A stretch of DNA of 64,000 nt, from the NCBI GenBank assembly GCA_016841825.1, contig JAENYK010000010.1, positions 152,764 to 216,763 on the forward strand. Direction: 5' to 3'. The DNA is from Halothermothrix sp. GTDB taxonomy: Bacteria > Bacillota > Halanaerobiia > DY22613. The notes under the pieces are model-generated. The model had not been told where the DNA came from. It was given only the letters and a program-made list of their open reading frames with translations, and did not search any database. Shown here piece after piece: positions 21,501 to 28,698 of the stretch. Each line of letters starts with the position of its first letter. The first letter of the stretch is position 1. The translations under genes were made by a program, and so were the position numbers.

Positions 21501-23264
21501 TATTCTATCCCCTTTCTCTTTGCAGCAAACCTGATCACCTAGTGTTAATCCCTGATCCACTAACAAAATGGCAGCCTGACTATCAGTTAATATATAACTT
21601 AATCGCTCAAGCGGTTCTTTTGGTGACACTGGTAAATAAGCGCCACCTGCCTTAAGAATTCCCAGAATGCCAATCATCATCTCCAGTGAACGTTCGACCA
21701 TTATTGCAGCTATAATTCCGGGAGTAACCCCGTGTTCCCGAAGATAATGAGCCAATTGATTCGATTTGCAGTTCAAATCCCGATATGTCAATTGTTGATC
21801 ACCACAAACTACTGCCGCTCTATCTGGTGTTCGCTCCACCTGCTGTTCAAAAAGTTGCTGAATTGTAGAATTTTCTGAATATTCATCTCGTGTATTATTA
21901 AACTCATGAAGTATGCGAAATCTCTCATCTTCTGTCAAGAATTCAAACTCTACTACCGGTTGATCGACATTATTCACCAACTTCCAACTCAGATTGCGAA
22001 AATGCTCTCCCAGGCCAGCAATAGTCTCTTCAGCGAACAATTTTTGATTATAGATAAAAGTTACTTCAACCTGCTCCAATGCAGTAATACTTATTGTCAA
22101 ATCATAATTAACCCATTCAAAAATAGAATAATCAACAATCTGCAATTCTCCATTCGTCTGAATCAATAACTTATCCAATGGATAATTTTCCACAACCACC
22201 AAAGTCTCAAATAGCTCTTCCCCTGGATTTATGCCACTAAATCTTTTGATATCCACCAGAGGAGTGGCTTCGTATTCAACCCGTTCAACCATCGACCTGT
22301 GTGTCCCCAACAATAGGTCGATCAATTTTGTCTCTGAGCAACTGCTAAACCTAAGAGGAAGTGTATTGATAAATAAGCCCACAGTCTCTTCAATACCTGG
22401 AAGTTTATGTCCTCTCCCTGCAACCGTAGTTCCAAAGACGACATCAGAACTGTTCTGGTATCTCTGCAAAAGTAAACCCCAGACTGTATAGAAAAACGAA
22501 GCCAACGTTATCTTGTATTCTACCAGCAGTTCAGATAGTTCCCGAATCATCTCTTCTGCCAGGATTATCTTGTATCTCTGCACTTTGGTCTCTTTACTCC
22601 GGTCAGTTCTTTTTATTGGTAGTTCAGGATTATTATCATAGTCCACAAAATAATCTGTCCAGTAATTCGCTTCACTTTTTCGATCTCGGTCCTGCAGCCA
22701 CTTCACATAATCTTTAAATTTCCCCTTTTTTATTCTGGTCAGTCTTCTACCTTGACACAGATCAACATAAGTCTTCAAAAACTCTTGCAAAATAATTCCC
22801 GTACTCCAGCCATCAAACAGAATATGATGATAACTAATGATCAACACATATCTCTCTGCATCAATTTGACATAAAGTCAAGCGAAACGAGACATCTTCAA
22901 GATCAAATCCTTCCCCAAGATCATCCTTTTTAATCTGCTCAATCTCTTCTTTTCCATCTGGTGAAGAAATTAGGTCAACAAATTGTAATTGTAGAGTATG
23001 GGATTTCAAAACCATTTGAATTGGCCGCTCAATCTCATCCCACCGAAATACAGTGCGTAATACCTCATTATTTTCAACCACCCAATCCCAACTTTTTTCA
23101 AACAGTTCTAAATTAAGGTGACCCTGCAGCTCCAAACTTAATTGTTCACAATACTCCACTCCCTGGGGATTATGTAAATAATGAAAAAGCATACCTTCCT
23201 GTATAGGAGTTAAAGCATACAGATCCTGAATATCTCTTTTAGCAACTCTTTTTTTATTAAGCAT
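15522..23264 (-). CDS. NRPS, C-A-PCP-C-A-PCP-C
   Basis: About 2580 residues and the first enzyme of the assembly line. The first C domain has HHILFDGWS near residue 146. A1 (YTSGSTGRPKG, FDVSVWE, YGPTEAAIYA) is followed by a PCP (LGGHSLKA), then a C domain (MHHIISDGVS), A2 (YTSGSTGRPKG, FDVSVWE, YGPTEATIYA), a PCP (LGGHSLKG) and a third C domain near the C-terminus. The pocket codes read about D-V-W-H-F-S-L-I-Y-K and D-V-W-H-I-S-I-I-Y-K, closest to the serine code, so two Ser-like residues are the best guess. The terminal C domain has HHIISDMIS, with the Gly of HHxxxDG replaced by Met. It probably hands the chain to the next protein, which starts with only a C lobe. No epimerisation, methylation or thioesterase domain is visible. 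The start ATG has a GGGGG stretch about 10 bases upstream. Confidence 0.95.
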   Translation of the reverse strand: MLNKKRVAKRDIQDLYALTPIQEGMLFHYLHNPQGVEYCEQLSLELQGHLNLELFEKSWDWVVENNEVLRTVFRWDEIERPIQMVLKSHTLQLQFVDLISSPDGKEEIEQIKKDDLGEGFDLEDVSFRLTLCQIDAERYVLIISYHHILFDGWSTGIILQEFLKTYVDLCQGRRLTRIKKGKFKDYVKWLQDRDRKSEANYWTDYFVDYDNNPELPIKRTDRSKETKVQRYKIILAEEMIRELSELLVEYKITLASFFYTVWGLLLQRYQNSSDVVFGTTVAGRGHKLPGIEETVGLFINTLPLRFSSCSETKLIDLLLGTHRSMVERVEYEATPLVDIKRFSGINPGEELFETLVVVENYPLDKLLIQTNGELQIVDYSIFEWVNYDLTISITALEQVEVTFIYNQKLFAEETIAGLGEHFRNLSWKLVNNVDQPVVEFEFLTEDERFRILHEFNNTRDEYSENSTIQQLFEQQVERTPDRAAVVCGDQQLTYRDLNCKSNQLAHYLREHGVTPGIIAAIMVERSLEMMIGILGILKAGGAYLPVSPKEPLERLSYILTDSQAAILLVDQGLTLGDQVCCKEKGDRISNQGWSSAVSREMTSSRIIVLNLEQFSAEKTSNPSHVNSSNDLVYVIYTSGSTGRPKGVLLEHRAVLNTLSWMQRKFALTEDDVLLQITAFTFDVSVWELFWWSLVGAQLVMLPPGGERVPQEIIDAVYHYGVTNIHLIASMLNIFLDSIKGEDLIKLKSLRKIFSSGEAVKPGHVEKFQSVLQSQLPDLQLWDLYGPTEAAIYASYFDCSTGDKLTTVPIGKPIQNTSLYILSNSGLLQPIGLPGELCIAGKGLARGYLNRPQLTAERFVDNPFHSGERMYRTGDVARWLTDGNVEFLGRLDDQVKIRGFRIELGEIENQLLRMAEIKEVVVRSWLDVLDESYLAAYIVYHRQITDVELRRRLAEQLPEYMIPGHFIEMEELPVTTNGKIERKSLPEPRGAAAQMTEYIHPRTELEAAVAEIWAEILGVEQVGINDNFVQLGGHSLKAIRLASKLKKEFGIQITLQEIFEQGTVVAIVKLIEQDRNKTVDTISPVSEREYYPTLAAQRRLFVLNQLADLDVSYNMSVIFEIQGQLHLSRLEEVLIRLIQRHEILRTSFELISEEVVQRVHPTVEFSLERYAEEDIQQIIKKFIRPFDLNIAPLLRVGLANTEDGKQYLLFDMHHIISDGVSVGILMKEFLQLYQGELLPNLPIHYRDYAVWQAEEVSDDLSSAEEFWIEQFADEIPVLDLPRDFVFRVTQSFQGDLLVYTLPAELSADLKQFVNESKITLYMLLLAVYYILLARYSRQEDIVIGTPTAGRPYVELDGIIGMFVNTLALRCRPEGDKLFVDFLLEIKEYVLKALENQNYGFEKLVEKIGVKKTDFAKNPLFDVMFVLENMDLPELDLPDLTFKEYNYKSGTAKFDLTLLVEEINDQLVLSMEYRTDLYKQDTIWRMLRHYENILRGILQNPQIALGQISLITQEEYRAIVDTFNDTRVEYPQKETLSALFEEQVQKSPNRAAVISKEENLTYGEVNVRANQLAHLLRGKGVTAGTVVGIMVDRSLEMMVGLYGILKAGGAYLPLSPDWSVQRIKYMLDDCGVTLLLTTQKLRKRVGETLDTARTIIALDTNEQILAAQKITNPDPVNSSRDLAYVIYTSGSTGRPKGVLIEHRSVLNTLYWMQREYPITPEDILLQITTFTFDVSVWELFWWSIIGARVIMLNPGGERDPEQILQTVDEYQVTQIHLIALMLNVFLDYLRSENSVVRVASLRRIITSGEAVSVSHVEKFDAVLGSVYPGLQLIDIYGPTEATIYASYFDCAAYREYPSIPIGKPIDNTRLFILGPEDQLQPIGIPGELCISGVGLARGYLNLPQLTAEKFVNNPYLPGEKMYRTGDLVRWLADGNIEYLGRIDFQVKVRGYRIELGEIENQLLHLPLIKEAVVVARDDETAGKYLVAYLIAAKEVSSIVLQESLSQELPDYMIPTYFVQLDQLPLTASGKLDRRNLPLPKKTVDTGSAYISPRNELEEKITLIWREVLGLEQLGVRDKFQQLGGHSLKGIQLNARLKQEFGVEIALKELFNQGTVEKIAKLIQSVEKKEYLPIKPWPKQNYYALSSAQRRLFILENIGGAHIVYNLPGVLQIAGNLNPVILEQAFQKIVNRHESLRTSFELVIGEPVQKVNEVVDFRIEYLDTSNCTIPEVIDAFIRPFDLKEAPLLRIGLAILDKENYLLLFDMHHIISDMISIQIMIQEFVTYYTGGELPEIQIQYKDFAAWQNQFFQSKNYKAQERYWLSKFKGQIPQLNLSLDYSRPTVQNYVGTSQGFQLSVELSESLADLAQSLESTLFMVLLAVYNILLMKYTRQEDIIIGTPIAGRWHPDTQKIIGMFVNTLALRNYPKGEKRFSEFLAEVRIHALDAYANQDYQFEELVWKLGLTRDSSRNPLFDVMFVAREKELTEDLPDLKIRPFDFEYKVAHFDLLLEFSVIKGRINLVWEYATSLFGRSTIEKMHQRYAEILQQIVEDPGMLIKDIGFTHQLLEAKSNILEEDVGDFDF

Positions 23265-23736
23265 TATGATATATCCCCCTATCTAAATTTAGTTACATTT
23301 TACGTTTATATAGTACAATTAGTATTTTTATTATTATTGCTAAAAATTTCTTTATCAGTCAAAAAAAATAATCGCTACTTTGGATATTTTTGAATATCTT
23401 CCTTATAAAATTTTGGAAAGGATGTTAATATACATTTAATACTTCGACCAATCAATTACAAATTCCTCTTCAAATTGCAAGATTTTGGCTATATTTTTTG
23501 TAGCTTAATTTACATCTTTCAATAGTGAGTCAAACAATTTCTTACCGAATTACCCAATAGAAAAAAACATGCCCTCCATATGAAATGTTTCCTCTAAAGT
23601 GACAGCAAAAATAGCATAACTGTTTATTTTGAGGAGACATATCACACTATCAGACACGTTTTTAATGAGATTTTAGCAGGGAGATATTTCAGATTATTAT
23701 CTCCCTCTTCTCATTCCATTGCTTACTAATTTTTAC
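23265..23736 (-). other. Intergenic region upstream of the NRPS genes
   Basis: About 470 AT-rich bases between the amidohydrolase stop and the first NRPS start. No gene with a plausible ribosome site was found. It contains a hairpin just after the amidohydrolase (23678-23706). A TTGACT at 23357-23362 on the minus strand could be the -35 box of an NRPS promoter, but only a weak AATAAT or CAATAA lies at the right distance, so the promoter is not established. Confidence 0.5.
23678..23706 (-). terminator. Hairpin downstream of the amidohydrolase operon
   Basis: AGGGAGATA and TATCTCCCT form a perfect 9-bp stem around an 11-base loop, about 30 bases past the amidohydrolase stop. The minus strand continues TGCTAAAATCTC, so the U-run is poor and it may be a weak terminator. 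Confidence 0.5.
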
Positions 23737-24771
23737 TTATAGATTCAAAATTCTCTGTGCATTCTTACTCAGAATATGATCTCGCGCTTCCGGATTATTC
23801 TCTGTCGCAAGTAACACTCTGGAGAGGGTAATTGCCTGCGGTAAAGCTGGCCAGTCCGAACCATAGATAAGTCTTTCAGATCCTAAGGTCTCAATCAAGT
23901 ATCTGATACTATCAGCTGATTGACAGGATAATTCCGCATAGGTTGATGGAAATTCTCGTAAATATTCGGCGACAAGTTTATATTCTGCAATTCCGCTATG
24001 CCCAAAAATAAATCTAAAATCATCTGGTAATTCCTTTAATAGTTCGCCAAAAATCTCTACCCTGGTTGAATTTAATAACTTCCACATTAGTTTAGACGAA
24101 TTTTCCCGCTGTATATGCGTTAAAGAACCCGTATGCAGAATTACCGGGAATCCAACTTCATAACATACTTTTAAGGTCTCAATAAGTGGTTCAAAATTAC
24201 CTTTTAACTCCAGATCAGTTATCTTCAATTTATAACCTTTTGCTCCTAACTGTTTATATTTAAAGATTTTTTCTTTCATCTGTGGGTCATCAGGATGAAC
24301 AGAACAGAAAGCAATAAATCTATCAGGATAATCATTAACCAGGCGTAAAGCTTCCAGAGAACGATCCTGCTTCTTAGTACTTAACGGAAGAACTACGTTC
24401 TTTTTAATCATATTCTCTGTCTGAGATTTAAAACAGTTGTCGTAAGTTCCACCCTGAACCATATCTTTAAAGATATTATATCCCTCAAGGGAGAACTTAA
24501 TAACCGATAATAGTCCTTTTTTCTTTTCGTCAGGATTAATTTTTGTCCAATATGGTACTGACAGATCCATATCTTCGATATCGGGAAGAGTCGGATAGCT
24601 CAGACTTTTTCCTTTCGTCTCTGGATTCACTAACTTCAAAGGCACTACGTTGGACATATGTGTATGAAAATCAATAATTTCCAATGGTTTTGGATAATCA
24701 ATTACAAAGTCACCCTCATCGTTTAATTTCAGATATTTTTCATTTTTAATAAATTCCTTCTTTGACATCAT
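23737..24771 (-). CDS. Amidohydrolase-2 family metal-dependent hydrolase
   Basis: About 344 residues, a TIM-barrel hydrolase of the ACMSD/amidohydrolase-2 family. Visible metal-site motifs are DFHTHMS near the N-terminus, VILHTGSLTH in the middle, FIFGHSG, and YGSDWP near the C-terminus, in the family's usual order. Such enzymes act in the cytoplasm on carboxylated or lactone-type small molecules; the substrate cannot be told from sequence. It is the last gene of an operon after a membrane protein and a TetR regulator, so it is probably induced by whatever ligand releases that regulator. Several start codons are possible (TTG at 24777, ATG at 24771, ATG at 24768); 24771 is chosen for its spacing from a GTGAG site. 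Confidence 0.85.
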   Translation of the reverse strand: MMSKKEFIKNEKYLKLNDEGDFVIDYPKPLEIIDFHTHMSNVVPLKLVNPETKGKSLSYPTLPDIEDMDLSVPYWTKINPDEKKKGLLSVIKFSLEGYNIFKDMVQGGTYDNCFKSQTENMIKKNVVLPLSTKKQDRSLEALRLVNDYPDRFIAFCSVHPDDPQMKEKIFKYKQLGAKGYKLKITDLELKGNFEPLIETLKVCYEVGFPVILHTGSLTHIQRENSSKLMWKLLNSTRVEIFGELLKELPDDFRFIFGHSGIAEYKLVAEYLREFPSTYAELSCQSADSIRYLIETLGSERLIYGSDWPALPQAITLSRVLLATENNPEARDHILSKNAQRILNL

Positions 24772-24793
24772 TATCAACTCACTTTCTAAATTA

Positions 24794-25390
24794 TTAAACC
24801 ACCTTCATCCCATCAATCAAAACATCCAGAATCTGACCCAAAATTAACTGCAGACTATCTCCTGCAGCAAACTCAAAAAAATCCAAATTAGTCATACAGG
24901 TTGTGATCATATAGGCTGTTATTTTGATATTCAAATCTTTCCTTAATTCACCCTTTTCAACATAATAAACTAATACATCTTCTAAAAGTCTATTACTTTT
25001 AGGTATCTCATTTTTTAAAACCTCTTTTCTCACTTCCTGGGGGCATTCATTAATAAATTTATCTTTGAGTTCAACCAGTTTAGTTTCATAAGATTCCGCC
25101 TCGGCTAGCATTTTCATCAGATAATCTCGAAAATTCAGAGCTTCTGCAAATCTTTTGATCTCTTCGAGTGTCTGCTTCTTCTGATTCCCAATCTGATCAA
25201 AAATGAATTTGAACAGATCATCTTTGTTCTGAAAGTATTGATAAAAGCTCCCCTTGGAAATCTCTGCTCTATCGACAATACTGTCAATAGTTACTTTTCG
25301 ATAGTGCACCTTTGAAAACTCCATAATCGCTGCATCAATAATTTTAGTCCTTTTTTCCACCGGTAAATTATAAAATGTGTCTTTTGGCAT
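24794..25390 (-). CDS. TetR/AcrR family transcriptional regulator
   Basis: About 198 residues. The N-terminal helix-turn-helix is typical of TetR proteins: KIIDAAIMEFSKVHYRKVTI, then DRAEISKGSFYQYFQNKDDLF. The C-terminal two thirds are helical and variable, as expected for the ligand-binding domain. It overlaps the end of the upstream membrane-protein gene by 23 bases and lies 22 bases before the amidohydrolase, so the three are co-transcribed. The 50-bp palindrome over the operon promoter (26188-26237) is its likely operator, which would make the operon autorepressed. The ligand is unknown. Confidence 0.93.
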   Translation of the reverse strand: MPKDTFYNLPVEKRTKIIDAAIMEFSKVHYRKVTIDSIVDRAEISKGSFYQYFQNKDDLFKFIFDQIGNQKKQTLEEIKRFAEALNFRDYLMKMLAEAESYETKLVELKDKFINECPQEVRKEVLKNEIPKSNRLLEDVLVYYVEKGELRKDLNIKITAYMITTCMTNLDFFEFAAGDSLQLILGQILDVLIDGMKVV

Positions 25391-26162
25391 TTGACCACTC
25401 TTCCTCTCTGTCCATCTCCTGTTTAATCCAGCTGCTAATCTCCAAAATATATAAGACAGTAACTCCCCAATAGATAGGATTATTTAGACCTGTTGTTAAA
25501 CTACTTCCAGTACCCATAAGATAAAATTCAACCAGATGAATACCACTATATATTGTAAAAATTATCATTAGATATCTGGCTCTTGTATCCTGGGCAATCA
25601 AAGCAAATATTCCAATTACCAGGCCAACAACAATCCCTAAACTTAACACAGTAAGGTCATTAGTTAACCACCAAATAATAGCTGCAGCTCCTAAATAAAG
25701 CAAAAATCCTGCAGAAAAAATAGCTATCATCTTTCCCCGAGATACTTTTATATTTAAAAATTTATAAAAATAACTCCAGGTGATAATTAAAAATACCATC
25801 GAAAATGACTTAATCGAACTCATGATAATCAACCAACTACTTTTTGTTATATCCGCAACTCCGATTTCTATTATTGTAGGATTTTTGAGCAAATGATGAA
25901 CTCCCATGACAAATGAAACTGCGATAATTAGATAAGTTAACCCATAAAAGAACTCAAATTTTTTGAAGTTTATATTTGTTCTCCCGTTTGACTTTATAAA
26001 ACCTCGAAAAGCAATCATACTCCCAACAAACCATAAAATCATCTCAATGCTCATATCCACCAGACCAGTTCTGCTTGTTGATTTTAATATAATATACCCA
26101 ATCACTGAAACAACTACAGCCAACAAAACATTATTCCACAATACACTCTGGTCTTTTTGCAT
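25368..26162 (-). CDS. Multi-pass membrane protein, function unknown
   Basis: About 264 residues with roughly seven to eight hydrophobic segments (for example VLLAVVVSVIGYIIL, MILWFVGSMIAF, LTYLIIAVSFVMGVHHLL, AGFLLYLGAAAIIWWL, LGIVVGLVIGIFALIA). The first third faintly recalls cation diffusion facilitator proteins, but I see no clear metal-binding motif and would not assign it there. It heads the operon, reads directly from the TetR-controlled promoter, and overlaps the regulator gene. An export or sensing role for the TetR ligand is a reasonable inference only. Confidence 0.8.
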   Translation of the reverse strand: MQKDQSVLWNNVLLAVVVSVIGYIILKSTSRTGLVDMSIEMILWFVGSMIAFRGFIKSNGRTNINFKKFEFFYGLTYLIIAVSFVMGVHHLLKNPTIIEIGVADITKSSWLIIMSSIKSFSMVFLIITWSYFYKFLNIKVSRGKMIAIFSAGFLLYLGAAAIIWWLTNDLTVLSLGIVVGLVIGIFALIAQDTRARYLMIIFTIYSGIHLVEFYLMGTGSSLTTGLNNPIYWGVTVLYILEISSWIKQEMDREEEWSNAKRHIL

Positions 26163-26187
26163 AACATAACCTCTCTTTAAATGTAAT

Positions 26188-26237
26188 TAATGATAAAATG
26201 ACTATCAGTCATATGACTAATAGTCATTTTATCATTA
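26188..26237. promoter_or_regulatory. 50-bp palindromic operator, likely TetR-type
   Basis: The two 25-base halves (left half begins TAATGATAAAATGACTATC) are inverted copies with a single mismatch. The core also contains nested ATGACTAnnAGTCAT palindromes, suggesting two overlapping sites. It covers the -10 box and transcription start of the operon below it. Confidence 0.85.
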
Positions 26238-26254
26238 ATCTATCCTGTTGTCAA
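26226..26254 (-). promoter_or_regulatory. Sigma-70-type promoter of the TetR operon
   Basis: On the minus strand, TTGACA (26249-26254) is followed by exactly 17 bases and then TAAAAT (26226-26231). The -10 box lies inside the palindromic operator, so a bound repressor would block RNA polymerase. The remaining sequence up to 26431 shows no gene. Confidence 0.8.
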
Positions 26255-26430
26255 TATTTTTAAGCAAAGTAATGCAAGAAATCAACCAAAATAGAGCCTG
26301 ACTATAATAAAAAAACGTACCTACCAGGAGACACGTCTGTAATATTAATAGTATTCATCTTCCAATGCATACGAAATAATCCAGATACAAATGACTAAAT
26401 TTCTCTAACCCCAAACAGATCCTAAACTAC

Positions 26431-26463
26431 AAACCTCGACAATTTGGAGCATTGACGAGGTTT
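26431..26463 (-). terminator. Hairpin at the end of the ECF operon
   Basis: AAACCTCG and CGAGGTTT form an 8-bp stem that begins at the stop codon of the kinase-like gene. No long U-run follows on the minus strand, so termination strength is uncertain. Confidence 0.5.
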
Positions 26464-27170
26464 TAATCCCAAAAATTATTCCTGCAACTTTTGCCTAACG
26501 AAACAGGTAGGTCTCTCCGCCGATGAATCGCCTGAAGTTCCTGTAAAAACTCATGTTTAACCCCGATCATATCCAACGATAGTTCCCCAACAAGATCTGT
26601 CATTAACCTTTTAACCAGGGCTTCTTTCCAGGTTGTATATTCAGGAGAATAGGTCAGGACAAATGCACAGATTTTTCCGACATCCATCTCTATCTCTCCC
26701 GGAGTACATTCCTCAAAATCAATACCATAGATCTGTCCATTCTGATGAAAAATAAAATTTTTCAGATTCACATCACCCAGAATACAGTTATTTAAAGATT
26801 GAGCTACCTGATAAAAACTCTGCAGCCATTGATAAAATTGTTTTAAAATTGGAGTCAATCCCTGAATCTCCATACCCAACTTCTCTTGTCTCTCTAGATA
26901 TGCACACAGTGTCTCCCCCGAAAGATAATTTAAGATCAAATAATTCTCACCGTGAAAGATAATCTCAGGTACCCTAATTCCATGCTCTCTTAATAGGCTC
27001 AGCCAATAAACTTCTTTTTCATAATTAATATTAAATCTTTTTAAAACCACCAAATCTTGTTCAATCTCTCTGCTTAAACCAACTGCAGGTCGCATCAAAA
27101 AAACTTCATTTTTTTTACTCTTAAACTTTTTTATCACCTGATAATTCTCCAGACACCCTAAATCATACAT
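26463..27170 (-). CDS. Kinase-fold (APH/RIO-like) protein
   Basis: About 235 residues. It has the catalytic signature of small-molecule or atypical protein kinases: LGDVNLKNFIFHQNG followed by IYGIDFEEC (a GDxxxxN loop and a metal-binding DFE). Upstream are a glycine-poor N-lobe (KKFKSKKNEVFLMRP) and a hinge (YLILNYLSGETL). The fold suits APH, RIO or Bud32-type ATP-dependent phosphotransfer, and the substrate is unknown. It is the last gene of the ECF/MobB operon; its ATG lies inside the end of the MobB-like gene, with GGGAG 6 bases upstream. An ATG one codon earlier (27173) is also possible. Confidence 0.75.
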   Translation of the reverse strand: MYDLGCLENYQVIKKFKSKKNEVFLMRPAVGLSREIEQDLVVLKRFNINYEKEVYWLSLLREHGIRVPEIIFHGENYLILNYLSGETLCAYLERQEKLGMEIQGLTPILKQFYQWLQSFYQVAQSLNNCILGDVNLKNFIFHQNGQIYGIDFEECTPGEIEMDVGKICAFVLTYSPEYTTWKEALVKRLMTDLVGELSLDMIGVKHEFLQELQAIHRRRDLPVSLGKSCRNNFWD

Positions 27171-27924
27171 CATAATCTCCCTCAATTTTGACCTTGATCT
27201 GCATCCCAGGTTTATAGCCATCTAATTCTTTGACCACACCCAAAACCGCATTACCCAATATCGATTGGACAAATGGAACCATCTCAATCTCATCTCCGTC
27301 TAAATACAATTTGACCAGCCCATTACTGAGAATGCAGTCCTCTTTTTTCGCTTCACCATTGAGAATTTTTATACCTAATTCCTGACAACTATAACCGCAG
27401 GCTGTGCAGCACTGGGCAGGAAAATCAGGTAATATATCATAAACTTTCTCCTCAATGAGATCTACCAACTTTTCTATATCGGTTAAAGCATTAATCACCG
27501 GAATTCCCTTATATTCCGATAACGCGTTAGAAATTTGACCCGAGATAGCAAAGACATAATCATCAACAATTCGCTGGTCAATCTCTTCGGTTGTGCGGGC
27601 TGTTACAATGCGGGGGCAAGGTCGGTCAGTGACTCCTTCTAAAACCACATAGTCATGATGATAATGCCTGAGAATCTGATCAACAGAAAGTTTGCTGGGA
27701 TAGAGAATGTCTGTCTCGTAAAACCCTCTGGCAGTTACTAATTCAGCCCCCGCTTTGCGATGCCGATCAGTATTAGAGCCCTCCAGATCAATAGCAAATT
27801 CCTCAAAATGGATCTCCTTCACTGACCCAACCGAGTATCGCCGCTTCTTCAACTCTCGAATAATATTTTCAATCGTGGTCGTTTTTCCGGTTCCACTAAT
27901 TCCAAATACCGATAATACCTTCAT
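27163..27924 (-). CDS. MobB-like P-loop NTPase with C-terminal Cys cluster
   Basis: About 253 residues. The N-terminal domain matches MobB (molybdopterin-guanine dinucleotide biosynthesis adaptor): a P-loop GISGTGKTTTIENII, then RRYSVGSVKEIHF, DTDRHRKAGAE-type residues (SNTDRHRKAGAELV) and VVLEGVTDRPCPRI. The C-terminal part has CCTACGYSC and a further Cys (KKEDC), a likely Fe-S or zinc site, and so is longer than classic MobB. It follows the ECF T gene directly, with GGAGG 7 bases before the ATG. Its presence is one reason to suspect a molybdenum or tungsten pterin theme in this operon. The exact role is inferred. Confidence 0.85.
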   Translation of the reverse strand: MKVLSVFGISGTGKTTTIENIIRELKKRRYSVGSVKEIHFEEFAIDLEGSNTDRHRKAGAELVTARGFYETDILYPSKLSVDQILRHYHHDYVVLEGVTDRPCPRIVTARTTEEIDQRIVDDYVFAISGQISNALSEYKGIPVINALTDIEKLVDLIEEKVYDILPDFPAQCCTACGYSCQELGIKILNGEAKKEDCILSNGLVKLYLDGDEIEMVPFVQSILGNAVLGVVKELDGYKPGMQIKVKIEGDYDV

Positions 27925-28698
27925 CTAAAAGCCTCCTTTATAGTAAAAGTTAATTGTCAACACCACGATTACGAAACATAAACTCATACCCATTACCAGA
28001 TAATCTTGATTCTGTAACTTCAATACACGATAACTGGTTCGTCGAGGGAATGCACGAAAAGCTCTGGTCTCCATCGCAGTGGATAACTCCCGTGCCTTTA
28101 ATATCACTCCAGATAAAACCGGCATAAAAAGATATGAATACATTCTCAATCTTTTTCCCAGAGGTATCTTATCTAATTCAATTCCTCTTAACTGAATAGC
28201 AATAAAAGTATCTTTAATCTCCTCACTTAACAAAGGCAAAAATCGAATTGCCAGAGAAACCATAAAGGCAATCTCATAGGGGACTTTCCACTGAACTAAC
28301 CCCTGAATAATCTCCCGCGTTCCGGTGCTGATCATAATCGAAGCAGGAACTATAATTGCCATAATTCTCAACAAAAAGCAAACGCCTTTCTCTAATCCCC
28401 CCACAGTCAGCAACCTAATCTTTCCAATCGCGATTAATGGGATACCTTCTGGTGTAAAGATACTCTGAATTACTGCAATTCCAACAAATAGCCAGATTAT
28501 TCTCCCAAATCTTTTAAAAAGGTGCAAGTTCTCGCCCAGGAGGTAAGTTAAGACCATACCTAACATCAGAATTAGTGCTAATAACCAGATCTTTTGTACA
28601 AATACTGCCACACTCGATAGAGCAAAAACGATACATAATTTGCTTCGTGGATCAAGCTCATTCTCCTCGATCGTTTGGGTGGAGCTGCTGGTCTGCAA
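27925..28698 (-). CDS. ecfT: ECF transporter transmembrane component EcfT
   Basis: About 257 residues. CbiQ/EcfT family: hydrophobic N-terminal region after LDPRSKLCIVFAL, and the two diagnostic Ala-Arg-Gly type coupling motifs, FIAIQLRGIEL and STAMETRAFRAF, which dock on the ATPases. It couples the two ATPases to the substrate-binding S subunit in the cytoplasmic membrane. I start it at the TTG (28698) because GGAGG lies 8 bases upstream; the longer frame would start on top of that site. It overlaps the end of the second ATPase gene. Confidence 0.9.
   Translation of the reverse strand: MQTSSSTQTIEENELDPRSKLCIVFALSSVAVFVQKIWLLALILMLGMVLTYLLGENLHLFKRFGRIIWLFVGIAVIQSIFTPEGIPLIAIGKIRLLTVGGLEKGVCFLLRIMAIIVPASIMISTGTREIIQGLVQWKVPYEIAFMVSLAIRFLPLLSEEIKDTFIAIQLRGIELDKIPLGKRLRMYSYLFMPVLSGVILKARELSTAMETRAFRAFPRRTSYRVLKLQNQDYLVMGMSLCFVIVVLTINFYYKGGF

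Noticed and set aside
26300..26345. GGAGACA-type similarity between intergenic sites near 15470, 23640 and 26320 as a dispersed repeat
   Set aside because: Identity is limited to about 7-10 bases with different flanks. Only the 15458/23671 pair is noted, as a weak similarity.
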